DNA from: Enterobacteriaceae bacterium 4M9
GTDB taxonomy: Bacteria > Pseudomonadota > Gammaproteobacteria > Enterobacterales > Enterobacteriaceae
Length of the DNA: 51,135 bases
Direction: 5' to 3'
Assembly (NCBI GenBank): GCA_010092695.1
Contig: JAADJJ010000002.1
Span: 1 to 51,135 of the forward strand
Shown: positions 21,111-29,559 of the stretch, one piece after another
How the letters are laid out: each line of letters opens with the position of its first letter
How positions within the stretch are numbered: position 1 is the stretch's first letter
The notes under the pieces: model-generated
The model's input: only the letters and a program-made list of their open reading frames with translations
Databases searched by the model: none
What the model was told of the DNA's origin: nothing
Position numbers and translations under genes: made by a program

Positions 21111-21524
21111 ATGAAGAAGATGTTCATCACAATTTTCGGCCACCTATTTTCTATTTGCCTGCTTTGCTTGCTCGCATACTCTGCTTTTGCCAGTGACCCC
21201 GCGACGGCAGCAGTAGCCGCAACAGCTTATTGGGTGGTAATGGCAATGGCTTTATTTGTGGGCTTCATCGCCTGTGCCGGGCTTGTTGATTTGCGCTTTG
21301 AAACGGACCCCGATAAGCGCGAACGGTTAATATCAAGCCTGGCTGATTTTTTTAAAAAAAGAGGGCCGGTGAGGTGGTTTATTAGTTGGTGCTTCCTCGC
21401 GTTTATCGTCACGCTGCTGGCGTATAACGGCTGGGTGTTTACCGCTGTGTGTTACATGCTGGTGACGCTTATTACGATGCTAATCATCTCGTTAGGGCGA
21501 TATAAGCTGGAGGAACTCAAATGA
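21111..21524 (+). CDS. Membrane protein, 137 aa
   Basis: This product has an N-terminal hydrophobic segment ending in a signal-like YSAFASDPATAA, then about three more membrane segments (AYWVVMAMALFVGFIACAGL, WFISWCFLAFIVTLLAYNGW, VCYMLVTLITMLIISLG). A charged loop (DKRERLISSLADFFKKR) lies between. AGGGA lies 7 bases before the ATG. It overlaps the next gene as ATGA, so the two probably form a complex. No family recognised; a role as a superinfection or lysogenic-conversion factor is a guess. Confidence 0.68.
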   Translation: MKKMFITIFGHLFSICLLCLLAYSAFASDPATAAVAATAYWVVMAMALFVGFIACAGLVDLRFETDPDKRERLISSLADFFKKRGPVRWFISWCFLAFIVTLLAYNGWVFTAVCYMLVTLITMLIISLGRYKLEELK

Positions 21525-21901
21525 GCGAGCAAACGGATAAGGTGCTGGCTGAGTTAATCCAGAAAGCATCTGACGGCATCGACGCGGCAGTATCGTTTAG
21601 TCAGGCGCAATTACCTGATGTGGTGTATCAACTTTTATTGTGGAACGCTACTGCTAGTTTGATGATGCAGGTGTTTTGTGTAGTGTTTTTCATTACATAT
21701 GCAGTAGGGTTGAGGTGGGCTATTCCTGAGGCAAGCAATAGTAGCTCAAGGTATGAAATGGCTGCATTCTTTTTTGTTCTGATTGGCGCAGTAAGTTCGC
21801 CTTCACTATTGTTCGTGTTCATCTTTAATTTCGACTGGCTGAAAATATGGCTCGCCCCGAAGCTATACCTCATCGAATACGCCGCGCAGTTTCTTAAGTA
21901 A
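21521..21901 (+). CDS. Membrane protein, 126 aa
   Basis: An N-terminal amphipathic part (EQTDKVLAELIQKASDGIDA) is followed by membrane segments (LMMQVFCVVFFITYAVGLRW, AAFFFVLIGAVSSPSLLFVF) and a C-terminal WLAPKLYLIEYAAQFLK helix. Together with the overlapping gene upstream it makes a two-gene membrane unit between lysis and packaging genes. No family recognised. Confidence 0.68.
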   Translation: MSEQTDKVLAELIQKASDGIDAAVSFSQAQLPDVVYQLLLWNATASLMMQVFCVVFFITYAVGLRWAIPEASNSSSRYEMAAFFFVLIGAVSSPSLLFVFIFNFDWLKIWLAPKLYLIEYAAQFLK

Positions 21902-22032
21902 ATAACTCAATTTATAAAATTCTGACAAGGCCATCATTCAGGTGGTCTTCACAGAGTTTTATGTAAGTTTTAACGCTCGGCTGTTAACTGCTTCGCCGTG
22001 ATTATATTTATCAAAGTAGAGGATGATGCTGA

Positions 22033-22926
22033 ATGGCAGGATTATGGATACCAGGAGCGCCCGTTATTGGCAATGTCCAGTCAGGTGGCAGCGGTAGCGA
22101 TGTAGATTTTAGCGATATTGATTTCACGGCCGTTAAACAGGACGGGCGGGTTTTATACAGCCGCCCCGGCAATCTGTCATTCATTGCTCGTAGCGGACTG
22201 ATAGAGCAGGCACCAGATAACGTGTGGCCGCTGGAATATAAAAACGGCGTGGCAGTGGGGCGTCATGAACCTGAGCCACAGCGCACTAACCCGATTCTTG
22301 ATAGCAGGGTAACGGGTACTGGCTGGCGCGCATACAACGCCGATATTAAAGGTACGACAATAGCGCCAGATGGTGAGCAGACAAAATTAATCATCAAGTC
22401 CGTGGCAACGGCAGACGGCGGCATGTATCAGACACGCGTGCTGCTCGGACTGGAGTTCCCGATTACGTTATCTGTGTACGGCAAATCAAAAGGCGTTTTT
22501 CAGGTTTACGCAGAGAATACCGGCGCTGCAAATCAGATAACGTTTCGCACTGCGGTCGAGTGGCAGTATGCAGCTAAAACAATCCCTGCAGGTGCTGCAA
22601 ACGCGAACTACAACGGTACAGTTGTTGTTTACAGCAACTCTGAAACCCTGCTGGGAGATGCATTCGCAGGCTGGTCAGTACAGGCAGAGACAGGAACATT
22701 TGCAACGTCTCCAATACTGACATCAACAGCAGGAGCAACCCGCGCAGAGCCGATAGCGCAAATTCAAAACCCAGGCGGGCAGGCTACAGCAATACGCGTT
22801 CACTATACGGACGGCACGTACACAGATGTATCGTCAGTGAACGGCGCTGATTTCGATATCCCTAAATCAACCAGACAGTGGGCGACGCGCTACATCACAC
22901 GCGTTCAGTACAGCAGGGGGTTCTGA
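22033..22926 (+). CDS. Head-spike/carbohydrate-binding-like structural protein
   Basis: The 297-residue product has a short N-terminal segment, an SGGSGSDVDFSDIDF linker and EPEPQRTNPILDSRVTGTGW. This last is the opening of a jelly-roll module found in phage head-fibre and tail-fibre proteins (APDGEQTKLII, MYQTRVLLGLEFPITLSVYG). The C-terminus (GTYTDVSSVNGADFDIPKST) is beta-rich. It may form a surface fibre or bind sugar. It starts a four-gene set before terS and overlaps the next gene by one base. Confidence 0.6.
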   Translation: MAGLWIPGAPVIGNVQSGGSGSDVDFSDIDFTAVKQDGRVLYSRPGNLSFIARSGLIEQAPDNVWPLEYKNGVAVGRHEPEPQRTNPILDSRVTGTGWRAYNADIKGTTIAPDGEQTKLIIKSVATADGGMYQTRVLLGLEFPITLSVYGKSKGVFQVYAENTGAANQITFRTAVEWQYAAKTIPAGAANANYNGTVVVYSNSETLLGDAFAGWSVQAETGTFATSPILTSTAGATRAEPIAQIQNPGGQATAIRVHYTDGTYTDVSSVNGADFDIPKSTRQWATRYITRVQYSRGF

Positions 22927-23204
22927 TGCAATACCTGAAATTTCCTGATGAGGCTACAGCAAAGCAGTTAACGGGCTGGTGGTCTAAAAAGACAGGCTGG
23001 CCATCACCGACGCCCACCCTGCAAATCGTTGTCAGAGGTGTGCTGTACAACGACGATGGAGAGTATGACCCTGAGACCCGGAAAACGATTAAAGAGCCGT
23101 CCAAACGAGACGGCTTTTTTATTGACGTGATTTACGGCGACATCCCCGCAGAGGTGCAGCAGCACATCGTGACGCCTGACCATCCCGATTTCGTGCTTGC
23201 GTAA
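22926..23204 (+). CDS. Hypothetical protein, 92 aa
   Basis: Starts at MQYLKFPDEATAKQLTGWW, overlapping the spike gene stop (TGATG). The protein contains TLQIVVRGVLYNDDG and DGFFIDVIYGDIPAEVQQHI. Coupling with the spike-like gene suggests a chaperone or partner; this is inference. Confidence 0.65.
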   Translation: MQYLKFPDEATAKQLTGWWSKKTGWPSPTPTLQIVVRGVLYNDDGEYDPETRKTIKEPSKRDGFFIDVIYGDIPAEVQQHIVTPDHPDFVLA

Positions 23205-23214
23205 GGTGGCTGAC

Positions 23215-23439
23215 ATGAATTTAAAACTGACTCCCGTCTGGCAACAGGTCACTGATGGGAAGAGCGAAGACTGGATAGCAATTCAGGTGCGGGCAGGTTC
23301 GGTAGAAATGCTCAGGGCTGATAACACGCCAGCACTTGATGATCTCGGCATTGTTAAGCCCGAATACAACATCGCTCCAAACACGACGGTATGGGGGCGC
23401 GCAACAGGCGGTCCATCTGCAACATTGGTGCTCTCGTGA
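23215..23439 (+). CDS. Hypothetical protein, 74 aa
   Basis: Starts at MNLKLTPVWQQVTDGKSEDW, with AAGGTGG 7 bases upstream. It is a compact beta-rich protein (WIAIQVRAGSVEMLRA, NTTVWGRATGGPSATLVLS), which could be a small virion or decoration protein. Not recognised. Confidence 0.62.
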   Translation: MNLKLTPVWQQVTDGKSEDWIAIQVRAGSVEMLRADNTPALDDLGIVKPEYNIAPNTTVWGRATGGPSATLVLS

Positions 23440-23450
23440 AAGGAAATAAT

Positions 23451-23660
23451 GTGACAACGAGCTATAAAATCACAATCACAACAACATCAGGCGAAACATT
23501 CACCGGGATCATGACTCGCCGTCAGCCTGAAATGGTTAACGGCTTCGTGGCTTTGGCAGAAGACGATGGTGGCTGGCGGTATTTCAGGCCTGATGATGTA
23601 TCAAGGTTCCATTTTGTGCCGGTGACGGAAGTTATCGAAGAGCCAGAAGAAGAAGTATAG
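23451..23660 (+). CDS. Hypothetical protein, 69 aa
   Basis: The GTG at 23451 has AAGGA 6 bases upstream. The product is a small beta-rich domain (TTSYKITITTTSGETFTGIM, GWRYFRPDDVSRFHFVPV) with an acidic tail EEPEEEV. It immediately precedes terS. Not recognised. Confidence 0.6.
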   Translation: MTTSYKITITTTSGETFTGIMTRRQPEMVNGFVALAEDDGGWRYFRPDDVSRFHFVPVTEVIEEPEEEV

Positions 23661-23668
23661 GAAAAATA

Positions 23669-24229
23669 ATGGCACTCACTGACAAGCAGGAAATGTTTTG
23701 TTGCGAGTACCTCATCGATTTAAACGCCACGCAAGCGGCTATTCGGGCGGGGTACAGCGCAAAAACCGCAAACCGTATCGCCGCTCAATTGTTGTCAAAA
23801 GTTGACATTCAAAACAGAATCTCCGAACTCAAAACAAGGCGCAATGAAGATGTTGGAATTAACGCTGATTATGTGCTCCAGCGTCTGGTTGAAATAGACC
23901 AGATGGATGTGCTCGACATCCTCACCGATACGGGCGACCTGAAGCCAGTTGCAGAATGGCCGAAAATCTGGAGAACGTCACTATCAGGGCTGGATATAAT
24001 GGCAATGGCTGGTGATGGCGATACAGCAGCACTGCTCAAGAAAATTAAATGGCCTGACAAGGTGAAGAGCCTAGAATTGCTGGGTAAGCACATATCTGTT
24101 CAGGCATTTAAGGAGCAGGCGGCGCATGAGCACACCGGAAAAAATGGTGGACCGATTGAAGCGACGACATTGACGAAAGACGAATACAAAGCTGCACGGC
24201 GGGAGATGCTGGAGGATGACGACTGCTGA
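23669..24229 (+). CDS. terS: Terminase small subunit, Terminase_2 family
   Basis: The 186-residue product opens with LTDKQEMFCCEYLIDLNATQ, AAIRAGYSAKTANRIAAQLL, the DNA-binding start of Terminase_2 proteins. The middle is helical and oligomerising, and the end contacts the large subunit. It selects viral DNA for packaging. It overlaps terL. I cannot tell from sequence whether packaging is headful or cos-based. Confidence 0.92.
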   Translation: MALTDKQEMFCCEYLIDLNATQAAIRAGYSAKTANRIAAQLLSKVDIQNRISELKTRRNEDVGINADYVLQRLVEIDQMDVLDILTDTGDLKPVAEWPKIWRTSLSGLDIMAMAGDGDTAALLKKIKWPDKVKSLELLGKHISVQAFKEQAAHEHTGKNGGPIEATTLTKDEYKAARREMLEDDDC

Positions 24230-25694
24230 GCAAAAGAGCTATGCGAGAAAGATAGAATGCGAAGAAGACGGGCTTTATTACGCTCGTTACTTCTTCAAGC
24301 AACGCACTGGCGGGAAAATGATTATCGCGCCTCATCACAAGGTTATTCAGCAAACACTTGACCGCGTGATTGATGGTGAAATAACCCGGCTTATTATCAA
24401 TGTCCCTCCTGGCTATACCAAAACCGAACTGGCGACCATTAATATGATGGGGCGCGGACTGGCATTGAACACCAGAGCCAGATTCATGCACCTTTCATAC
24501 TCGCATAACCTTGCATTGCTCAACTCATCAACTGCACGAGGCATGATTAAATCAAAGGCCTATCAGAGCATGTGGCCGATGGAATTGCGTGATGACGCAG
24601 ACAGTAAAGCGATGTGGTGGAATGAGTTCGGCGGCGGTGTATATGCCTCGTCAGCCGCTGGACAGGTTACCGGCTTCCGTGCTGGACACATGGAACCAGG
24701 CTGGCAGGGCGCGCTGATTATTGATGACCCGGTTAAGCCCGATGATGCGTATAGCGAAACGGTGCGTGATGGCGTGAACAACCGCTTTAACGAAACCATC
24801 AAATCACGCCTCGCGATAGAGACAACGCCGATGGTTGTCATCATGCAGCGTATCCACTACCACGATTTGAGCGGTTATCTACTTCGAGGTGGTAGCGGTG
24901 AAAAGTGGCATCACCTTAATCTTCCAGTGATTATCGACAACAGCCAGTCATACGCCGCGCAGTACCCTGAAAACACCCACGCAGTACCCATAGAGCATGG
25001 ACTGCCTGATGGCTGGCTTTGGCCGTTCAAGCACAACGAATCGCATCGCGTATCGCTGTTCTCCCACCGACGCACGGTTGAAGCTCAGTACATGCAGAAG
25101 CCTCGCCGCTTCAACGCGGAGGGAGCGCTATGGACCGAGGCTGTGATAACTGCCGCGCATGAGTTAAATATCGATGGCGACAAGATTCGCACGGTCATCG
25201 CTATTGACCCGCAAGCGACAAATAGTGATGAAAGTGACGAAACAGGAATTGTTGCTGCAAGCGCTTATGGTGCAGGAGACAAAAAACAATTCTCCGTTGA
25301 TGGCGATTACAGCGGCAAATACTCACCCGCAGGATGGGCAAGGAAAGCCATATGGGCGTACGAGCATCACAATGCTGACGCTATAGTGATCGAAACAAAC
25401 CAGGGCGGCGATATGGCAGAGGAAACTCTGCGCAATGCAGGGTTTAAAGGCCGTATCATCCGTGTGCACGCGAGTAAAGGAAAGTATGCCCGTGCAGAAC
25501 CAATATCAGCTCTGTACGAACAGGGGCGCGTGGCCCATCACGGAAATCTCTATGTGTTAGAAAATCAGTTAATGGAGTATGTGCCTGCCACTGCCAAAAA
25601 ATCGCCTGACCGTCTTGATGCAATGGTTTACGCACTAATAGAACTCAGTGGCGCACAGCCAGTTGGAATGATGATACCTAAACGCCTGCGCTAA
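24216..25694 (+). CDS. terL: Terminase large subunit
   Basis: The 492-residue protein has an ATPase domain with the Walker A-like PPGYTKT (64-70) and Walker B GALIIDDP, then an RNase H-like nuclease domain with VIAIDPQATNSDESDETG, AIVIETNQGGD and RLDAMVYALIE. It powers DNA translocation into the capsid and cuts the concatemer. It overlaps terS and is followed by portal after 17 bases. Confidence 0.96.
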   Translation: MTTAEQKSYARKIECEEDGLYYARYFFKQRTGGKMIIAPHHKVIQQTLDRVIDGEITRLIINVPPGYTKTELATINMMGRGLALNTRARFMHLSYSHNLALLNSSTARGMIKSKAYQSMWPMELRDDADSKAMWWNEFGGGVYASSAAGQVTGFRAGHMEPGWQGALIIDDPVKPDDAYSETVRDGVNNRFNETIKSRLAIETTPMVVIMQRIHYHDLSGYLLRGGSGEKWHHLNLPVIIDNSQSYAAQYPENTHAVPIEHGLPDGWLWPFKHNESHRVSLFSHRRTVEAQYMQKPRRFNAEGALWTEAVITAAHELNIDGDKIRTVIAIDPQATNSDESDETGIVAASAYGAGDKKQFSVDGDYSGKYSPAGWARKAIWAYEHHNADAIVIETNQGGDMAEETLRNAGFKGRIIRVHASKGKYARAEPISALYEQGRVAHHGNLYVLENQLMEYVPATAKKSPDRLDAMVYALIELSGAQPVGMMIPKRLR

Positions 25695-25711
25695 AAATTC
25701 ACGGACACAGT

Positions 25712-27052
25712 ATGAATAAAAATCTCCAACTCGCCGTCAATCACGCGATGAATGACGCGATTGCTCGCGCCCGTATGGGGCTACTGGCACCAACGATGGG
25801 GCTGGACAATAAGCGCGGATCCGCATGGTGTGAGTACGGATTCCCACAACAAGTCACCTACGATAACCTTTATTCACTGTACCGTCGTGGCGGTATTGCT
25901 CACGGCGCTGTAGAAAAGCTGGTAAGTAAATGCTGGCAGACAAACCCTGAAATTATTGAAGGGGAGTTGTCAGACGAGACTCGCAAAGAAACAGCATGGG
26001 AGCGAAAAACCAAGGCAGTTTTCACAAATCGCCTGTGGCGGTCCTTTGCTGACGCTGACCGCCGCCGTCTGGTTGGACGCTATGCAGGCATCCTGCTGCA
26101 TATTCGTGATGGAAAGGCATGGAGCCAACCTGTAACGAAAGGGCATGGTCTTGAGAAAATAACGGTTGCCTGGGCTGGTTCTTTAAAGCCTGGTGAGTGG
26201 GATAGCGGCCTAAACTCGCGCACATACGGGCAACCAAAAATGTGGCAATACACAGAGCACCTTCCGAATGGCTCCAGTCGTAGGGTTGATGTCCACCCAG
26301 ATAGGGTGTTTATCCTTGGTGATTATTCTGGTGACGCTATCGGGTTCCTTGAGCCTGGCTATAACGCCGCGGTGAGTCTGGAGAAAGTTGAAGGTGGTAG
26401 CGGTGAGTCATTCCTGAAGAACGCAGCAAGGCAGTTGAGCGTAAATTTTGAGAAAGACATCGACTTCAACAACATAGCCTCACTATACGGCGTATCAGTC
26501 ACAGATTTGCAGGATAAATTCAATGAAGTAGCTGGTGAAATTAACCGCGGCAACGATGTGTTGATGACTACTCAGGGTGCATCGGTTACACCTCTGGTAA
26601 CAGCAGTAGCCGACCCCGGCCCAACGTATGACGTTAACCTGCAAACATTCGCGGCATCTGTTGATGAGCCGGTAAAAATTCTCGTAGGTATGCAAACCGG
26701 GGAGCGAGCCAGCACAGAAGACCAGAAGTACATGAACGCCCGCTGTCAGTCACGCCGTGGTGACCTCTCATTCGATATTGAGGACTTTTGCGACAAGCTT
26801 GTAGACCTGAAAATAATCGACCATGTGGGCCAGAAAACGGTTATCTGGGACGACCTCAACGCGCAGACGGATAGTGAAAAACTTGAGTCAGCAAAGCTGA
26901 TGGCTGATATCAACAGTGTTTCACTTGCGACTGGTGAGACTGTGTTTACAGGCGAGGAGATTCGCACTGCTGCCGGATTCGAGGGGTCACCAGAACCACT
27001 GTGGGAGGATGACGACGATGAGGAAAGCAAGGCCGCCGATACTACCATCTAA
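25712..27052 (+). CDS. Portal protein, DUF1073 type
   Basis: The 446-residue product (QVTYDNLYSLYRRGGIAHGA, VEKLVSKCWQTNPEI, DVHPDRVFILGDYSG, KILVGMQTGERASTEDQKYM) is a DUF1073-type portal. It forms the dodecameric ring through which DNA enters and the tail attaches. The N-terminal domain is sometimes listed in databases near an anti-CBASS Acb1-like entry, but position and length here fit the portal. It overlaps the Mu F-like gene. Confidence 0.9.
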   Translation: MNKNLQLAVNHAMNDAIARARMGLLAPTMGLDNKRGSAWCEYGFPQQVTYDNLYSLYRRGGIAHGAVEKLVSKCWQTNPEIIEGELSDETRKETAWERKTKAVFTNRLWRSFADADRRRLVGRYAGILLHIRDGKAWSQPVTKGHGLEKITVAWAGSLKPGEWDSGLNSRTYGQPKMWQYTEHLPNGSSRRVDVHPDRVFILGDYSGDAIGFLEPGYNAAVSLEKVEGGSGESFLKNAARQLSVNFEKDIDFNNIASLYGVSVTDLQDKFNEVAGEINRGNDVLMTTQGASVTPLVTAVADPGPTYDVNLQTFAASVDEPVKILVGMQTGERASTEDQKYMNARCQSRRGDLSFDIEDFCDKLVDLKIIDHVGQKTVIWDDLNAQTDSEKLESAKLMADINSVSLATGETVFTGEEIRTAAGFEGSPEPLWEDDDDEESKAADTTI

Positions 27053-27971
27053 CCAGGCCGACCCAACTGGAGTAGACCGCCTCGAACGCGGGGGGATGAA
27101 AGAATTCGTTAAACGCATCCGACGAATAGTGACAGTTTACAAAAATATCCTCAATCGCATCCCTGCATCACCATCAGTCAATAAACGATATGTCTACGAC
27201 CTCGACACTACGCTTCTATCAATGCTGCTGCGTAATGCATCGTCGCTGGTGGATGAAATTCTGGGAGCTAATAACGACACTGATTTCTGGTTCTGGAGTC
27301 AGTACGTCAATCCAGCATATCAGCGCGGAACGGCTCAGGAGTTCGCTAACCTCGCTCAGCAATCAGCGGTCTATGCCGCAGGGCAAGAAAGTCTTGCCTC
27401 TATCCTGCTCAGCGAGCCATATCGACGCCGCCTGATACTTGTGCGCTCACGTGTTTTTGAGGAAATGCTGGGGCTGAGTGCTGGCATCAAAACTGATATG
27501 GCGCGCATCCTGACAGATGGGTTGGGGCGCGGGCAGAATCCGGTTGATATAGCGCGGCGACTATCAGAGCAGACAGGTATAGAGATACGTCGCGCTAATC
27601 GAATAGCCCGTACTGAGGTTACGACTGCGCTCAGGCGTGCAAGATGGGATGAGTCTGACGATGCCGCCGAGCGTTACGGCATTATAACGCGGCAACTACA
27701 CCTGTCGGCTCTGAGCCCCACCACGCGGCGTGAGCACGCTCTGAGGCATGCTCATTTATACACCACGGACGAAGTGCGCGAGTGGTACAGCGTCAATGCG
27801 AACTCCATTAACTGCAAATGCACACAGGTATCAGTGCTGGTCGATGAGGCTGGCAATCCGCTTTATCCGAACGTCATTGATATGGCTAAAAAGCGCCTGG
27901 AAAAGGCAAAACAGGCAGGACTAATACCAAATCACCTCCATTGCGATTGCGGGAAACATAAAGCCGCATAG
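27018..27971 (+). CDS. Minor head protein, Mu F-like
   Basis: The ATG at 27018 has GGGAGG 9 bases upstream; this gives 317 residues. The C-terminal half carries the Mu F-like morphogenesis domain (RANRIARTEVTTALRRARWD, THRREHALRHAHLYT-like region, NCKCTQVSVLVDEAGNPLY) with a C-terminal CDCGKHK. Such proteins join the head early in assembly. It overlaps the portal gene. Confidence 0.88.
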   Translation: MRKARPPILPSNQADPTGVDRLERGGMKEFVKRIRRIVTVYKNILNRIPASPSVNKRYVYDLDTTLLSMLLRNASSLVDEILGANNDTDFWFWSQYVNPAYQRGTAQEFANLAQQSAVYAAGQESLASILLSEPYRRRLILVRSRVFEEMLGLSAGIKTDMARILTDGLGRGQNPVDIARRLSEQTGIEIRRANRIARTEVTTALRRARWDESDDAAERYGIITRQLHLSALSPTTRREHALRHAHLYTTDEVREWYSVNANSINCKCTQVSVLVDEAGNPLYPNVIDMAKKRLEKAKQAGLIPNHLHCDCGKHKAA

Positions 27972-27983
27972 AGAGCATTTCTA

Positions 27984-29108
27984 ATGAAAATCACTACAAA
28001 TCATCATTCAAAGGCACCGCCGCCAGCAGATGTCGATAATAAGCACGGGCCTATTCAGGTCAACATCACAACGCAGGTAAACAGCAAGTCCATAAGGCGT
28101 GAGCAGTACAACGGGCGAGAGCACTGGGTTGTGCCGTCATACACGCTACCGGCTGACGTAGTGATGAATGATGGACTCTATTCAGTAAACGAAATAGACG
28201 CCCACTATCAGGGGTTAGAAGGCACCCTGGCGCCGCTTGGGCATCCTCAGGTTAATGGTCAGTTTGTCTCTGCGTTTTCCCCTGAGGGAATTAACGTTGG
28301 TCATATTGGCGCATGGAACCGCAACGTCAAAAAAGCAGGTAACCGCGTTTATGTCGAGAAGTGGATAGACACCGAAGTTGCCAGGCGCACAGAGAATGGT
28401 AATCGGCTGCTTGGGCGGCTGGAAGCTCTCGAAAAAGGCGATGACGTTCCTCCGGTACATACCAGCGTTGCTGTGTTCCTCGACCAGTTAAAGCCAAACG
28501 AACAGCAAGCAGCCACAGGTGCTAAATGGGTGGCAAAAATCCACGCTATGGACCACGACGCAATCCTGCTTGATGAAGTGGGCGCGGCAACACCAGAGCA
28601 GGGGGTAGGCATGATGGTTAACGCTGACCTTGCAATGCCTTTAAATTTTGGCGCGGCTGATAAAGACAACATCTGGCCCGTCATCGTCAACAAACTCAAA
28701 TCATTTTTCATGACGCAGGAACAGCCTGCACCAAACCACAAAACGGAGGGCGACATGCCTTTAACCACTGAAGAGAAACAAGAGCTGATTGGTGAAATCG
28801 GCAAAGGTGTCGCTGCCAACGTTGCGGAAGCACTGAAGCCGGTAATGGAGAAGGTCGACGCGCTACAGGCCAATCATGACAAGTTGGCAGAGACACTCAC
28901 AGCCAACTCCCGTGCTGAAGAAAAGACCAAGCGAGATGCTGTAGCAAAAATGCATGGTGAGGTGGTAGCCAATGCGCTATCTGGTGACGCACTGGATGCC
29001 ATGTACAAATCACTGGGTGAATCTGCTCCGCTGGGGACCAATTCAGGACAGCAGCAGAAGGAAACAGGCGCGCCTGATCCGGCATCTTATTTTGGGGAGG
29101 CTAAATAA
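27984..29108 (+). CDS. Prohead protease-scaffold fusion
   Basis: This 374-residue protein has an N-terminal protease-like region (YNGREHWVVPSYTLPADVVM, GTLAPLGHPQVNGQFVSA, PPVHTSVAVFLDQL) and a C-terminal coiled-coil region from about 257 (LTTEEKQELIGEIGKGVAAN, VMEKVDALQANHDKLAETLT) typical of scaffolds. It should cut and guide capsid assembly. An internal ATG with a strong ribosome binding site can yield the scaffold part alone. Protease assignment is from layout; catalytic residues were not proven. Confidence 0.75.
   Translation: MKITTNHHSKAPPPADVDNKHGPIQVNITTQVNSKSIRREQYNGREHWVVPSYTLPADVVMNDGLYSVNEIDAHYQGLEGTLAPLGHPQVNGQFVSAFSPEGINVGHIGAWNRNVKKAGNRVYVEKWIDTEVARRTENGNRLLGRLEALEKGDDVPPVHTSVAVFLDQLKPNEQQAATGAKWVAKIHAMDHDAILLDEVGAATPEQGVGMMVNADLAMPLNFGAADKDNIWPVIVNKLKSFFMTQEQPAPNHKTEGDMPLTTEEKQELIGEIGKGVAANVAEALKPVMEKVDALQANHDKLAETLTANSRAEEKTKRDAVAKMHGEVVANALSGDALDAMYKSLGESAPLGTNSGQQQKETGAPDPASYFGEAK
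28755..29108 (+). CDS. Nested scaffold protein (in-frame internal start)
   Basis: ATG at 28755 is in frame with the protease gene and has GGAGG 6 bases upstream, an unusually good internal signal. It gives a 117-residue coiled-coil protein. Lambda makes its scaffold Nu3 in the same way from within gene C. Confidence 0.65.
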   Translation: MPLTTEEKQELIGEIGKGVAANVAEALKPVMEKVDALQANHDKLAETLTANSRAEEKTKRDAVAKMHGEVVANALSGDALDAMYKSLGESAPLGTNSGQQQKETGAPDPASYFGEAK

Positions 29109-29545
29109 TGTCACGTTATCGCCGCGTCAACATTGACGGTAAATCACTCTACAAAACGGAAACGCGTACAGCAGCCACGGCGCTATTACCTGGCACCGCC
29201 GCTGTTATTAATGACGATGACCAGTTTGCGCAGGCAACAGCGTTAACCGGCCGCCTGTACATCATCGACAGTGCATATCATCAGGGGCTTGGCATTCGTG
29301 ACGCTGTACCGGTTGGCGATTCTGCTGTGGGTAACTACGTCGAAGAGGGGCGTGAACTGGCGCTGTTGTGTGTGGCTGGTGACTATGCAAAAGACGACCC
29401 AATCAAGCTGGGGGCTAATGGTCAGTTTACTAAAGCTACCGCAGACACAGATTCAGCCATCGGCTACAGCCAGGACGACGCCACCATTGTAGCCAGCACA
29501 ACCGACTTCATCCGTGTGCGCATGCGTGTCGGCACTGCCGCTTAA
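29108..29545 (+). CDS. Capsid decoration-like protein
   Basis: The 145-residue product (TAATALLPGTAAVINDDDQF, EEGRELALLCVAGDYAKDDP, FTKATADTDSAIGYSQDDAT) has the size, composition and place, between scaffold and major capsid, of head decoration proteins. It should bind the outer capsid surface. The start overlaps the protease stop (TAATG). Confidence 0.7.
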   Translation: MSRYRRVNIDGKSLYKTETRTAATALLPGTAAVINDDDQFAQATALTGRLYIIDSAYHQGLGIRDAVPVGDSAVGNYVEEGRELALLCVAGDYAKDDPIKLGANGQFTKATADTDSAIGYSQDDATIVASTTDFIRVRMRVGTAA

Positions 29546-29559
29546 TCAGGAGATAAACA

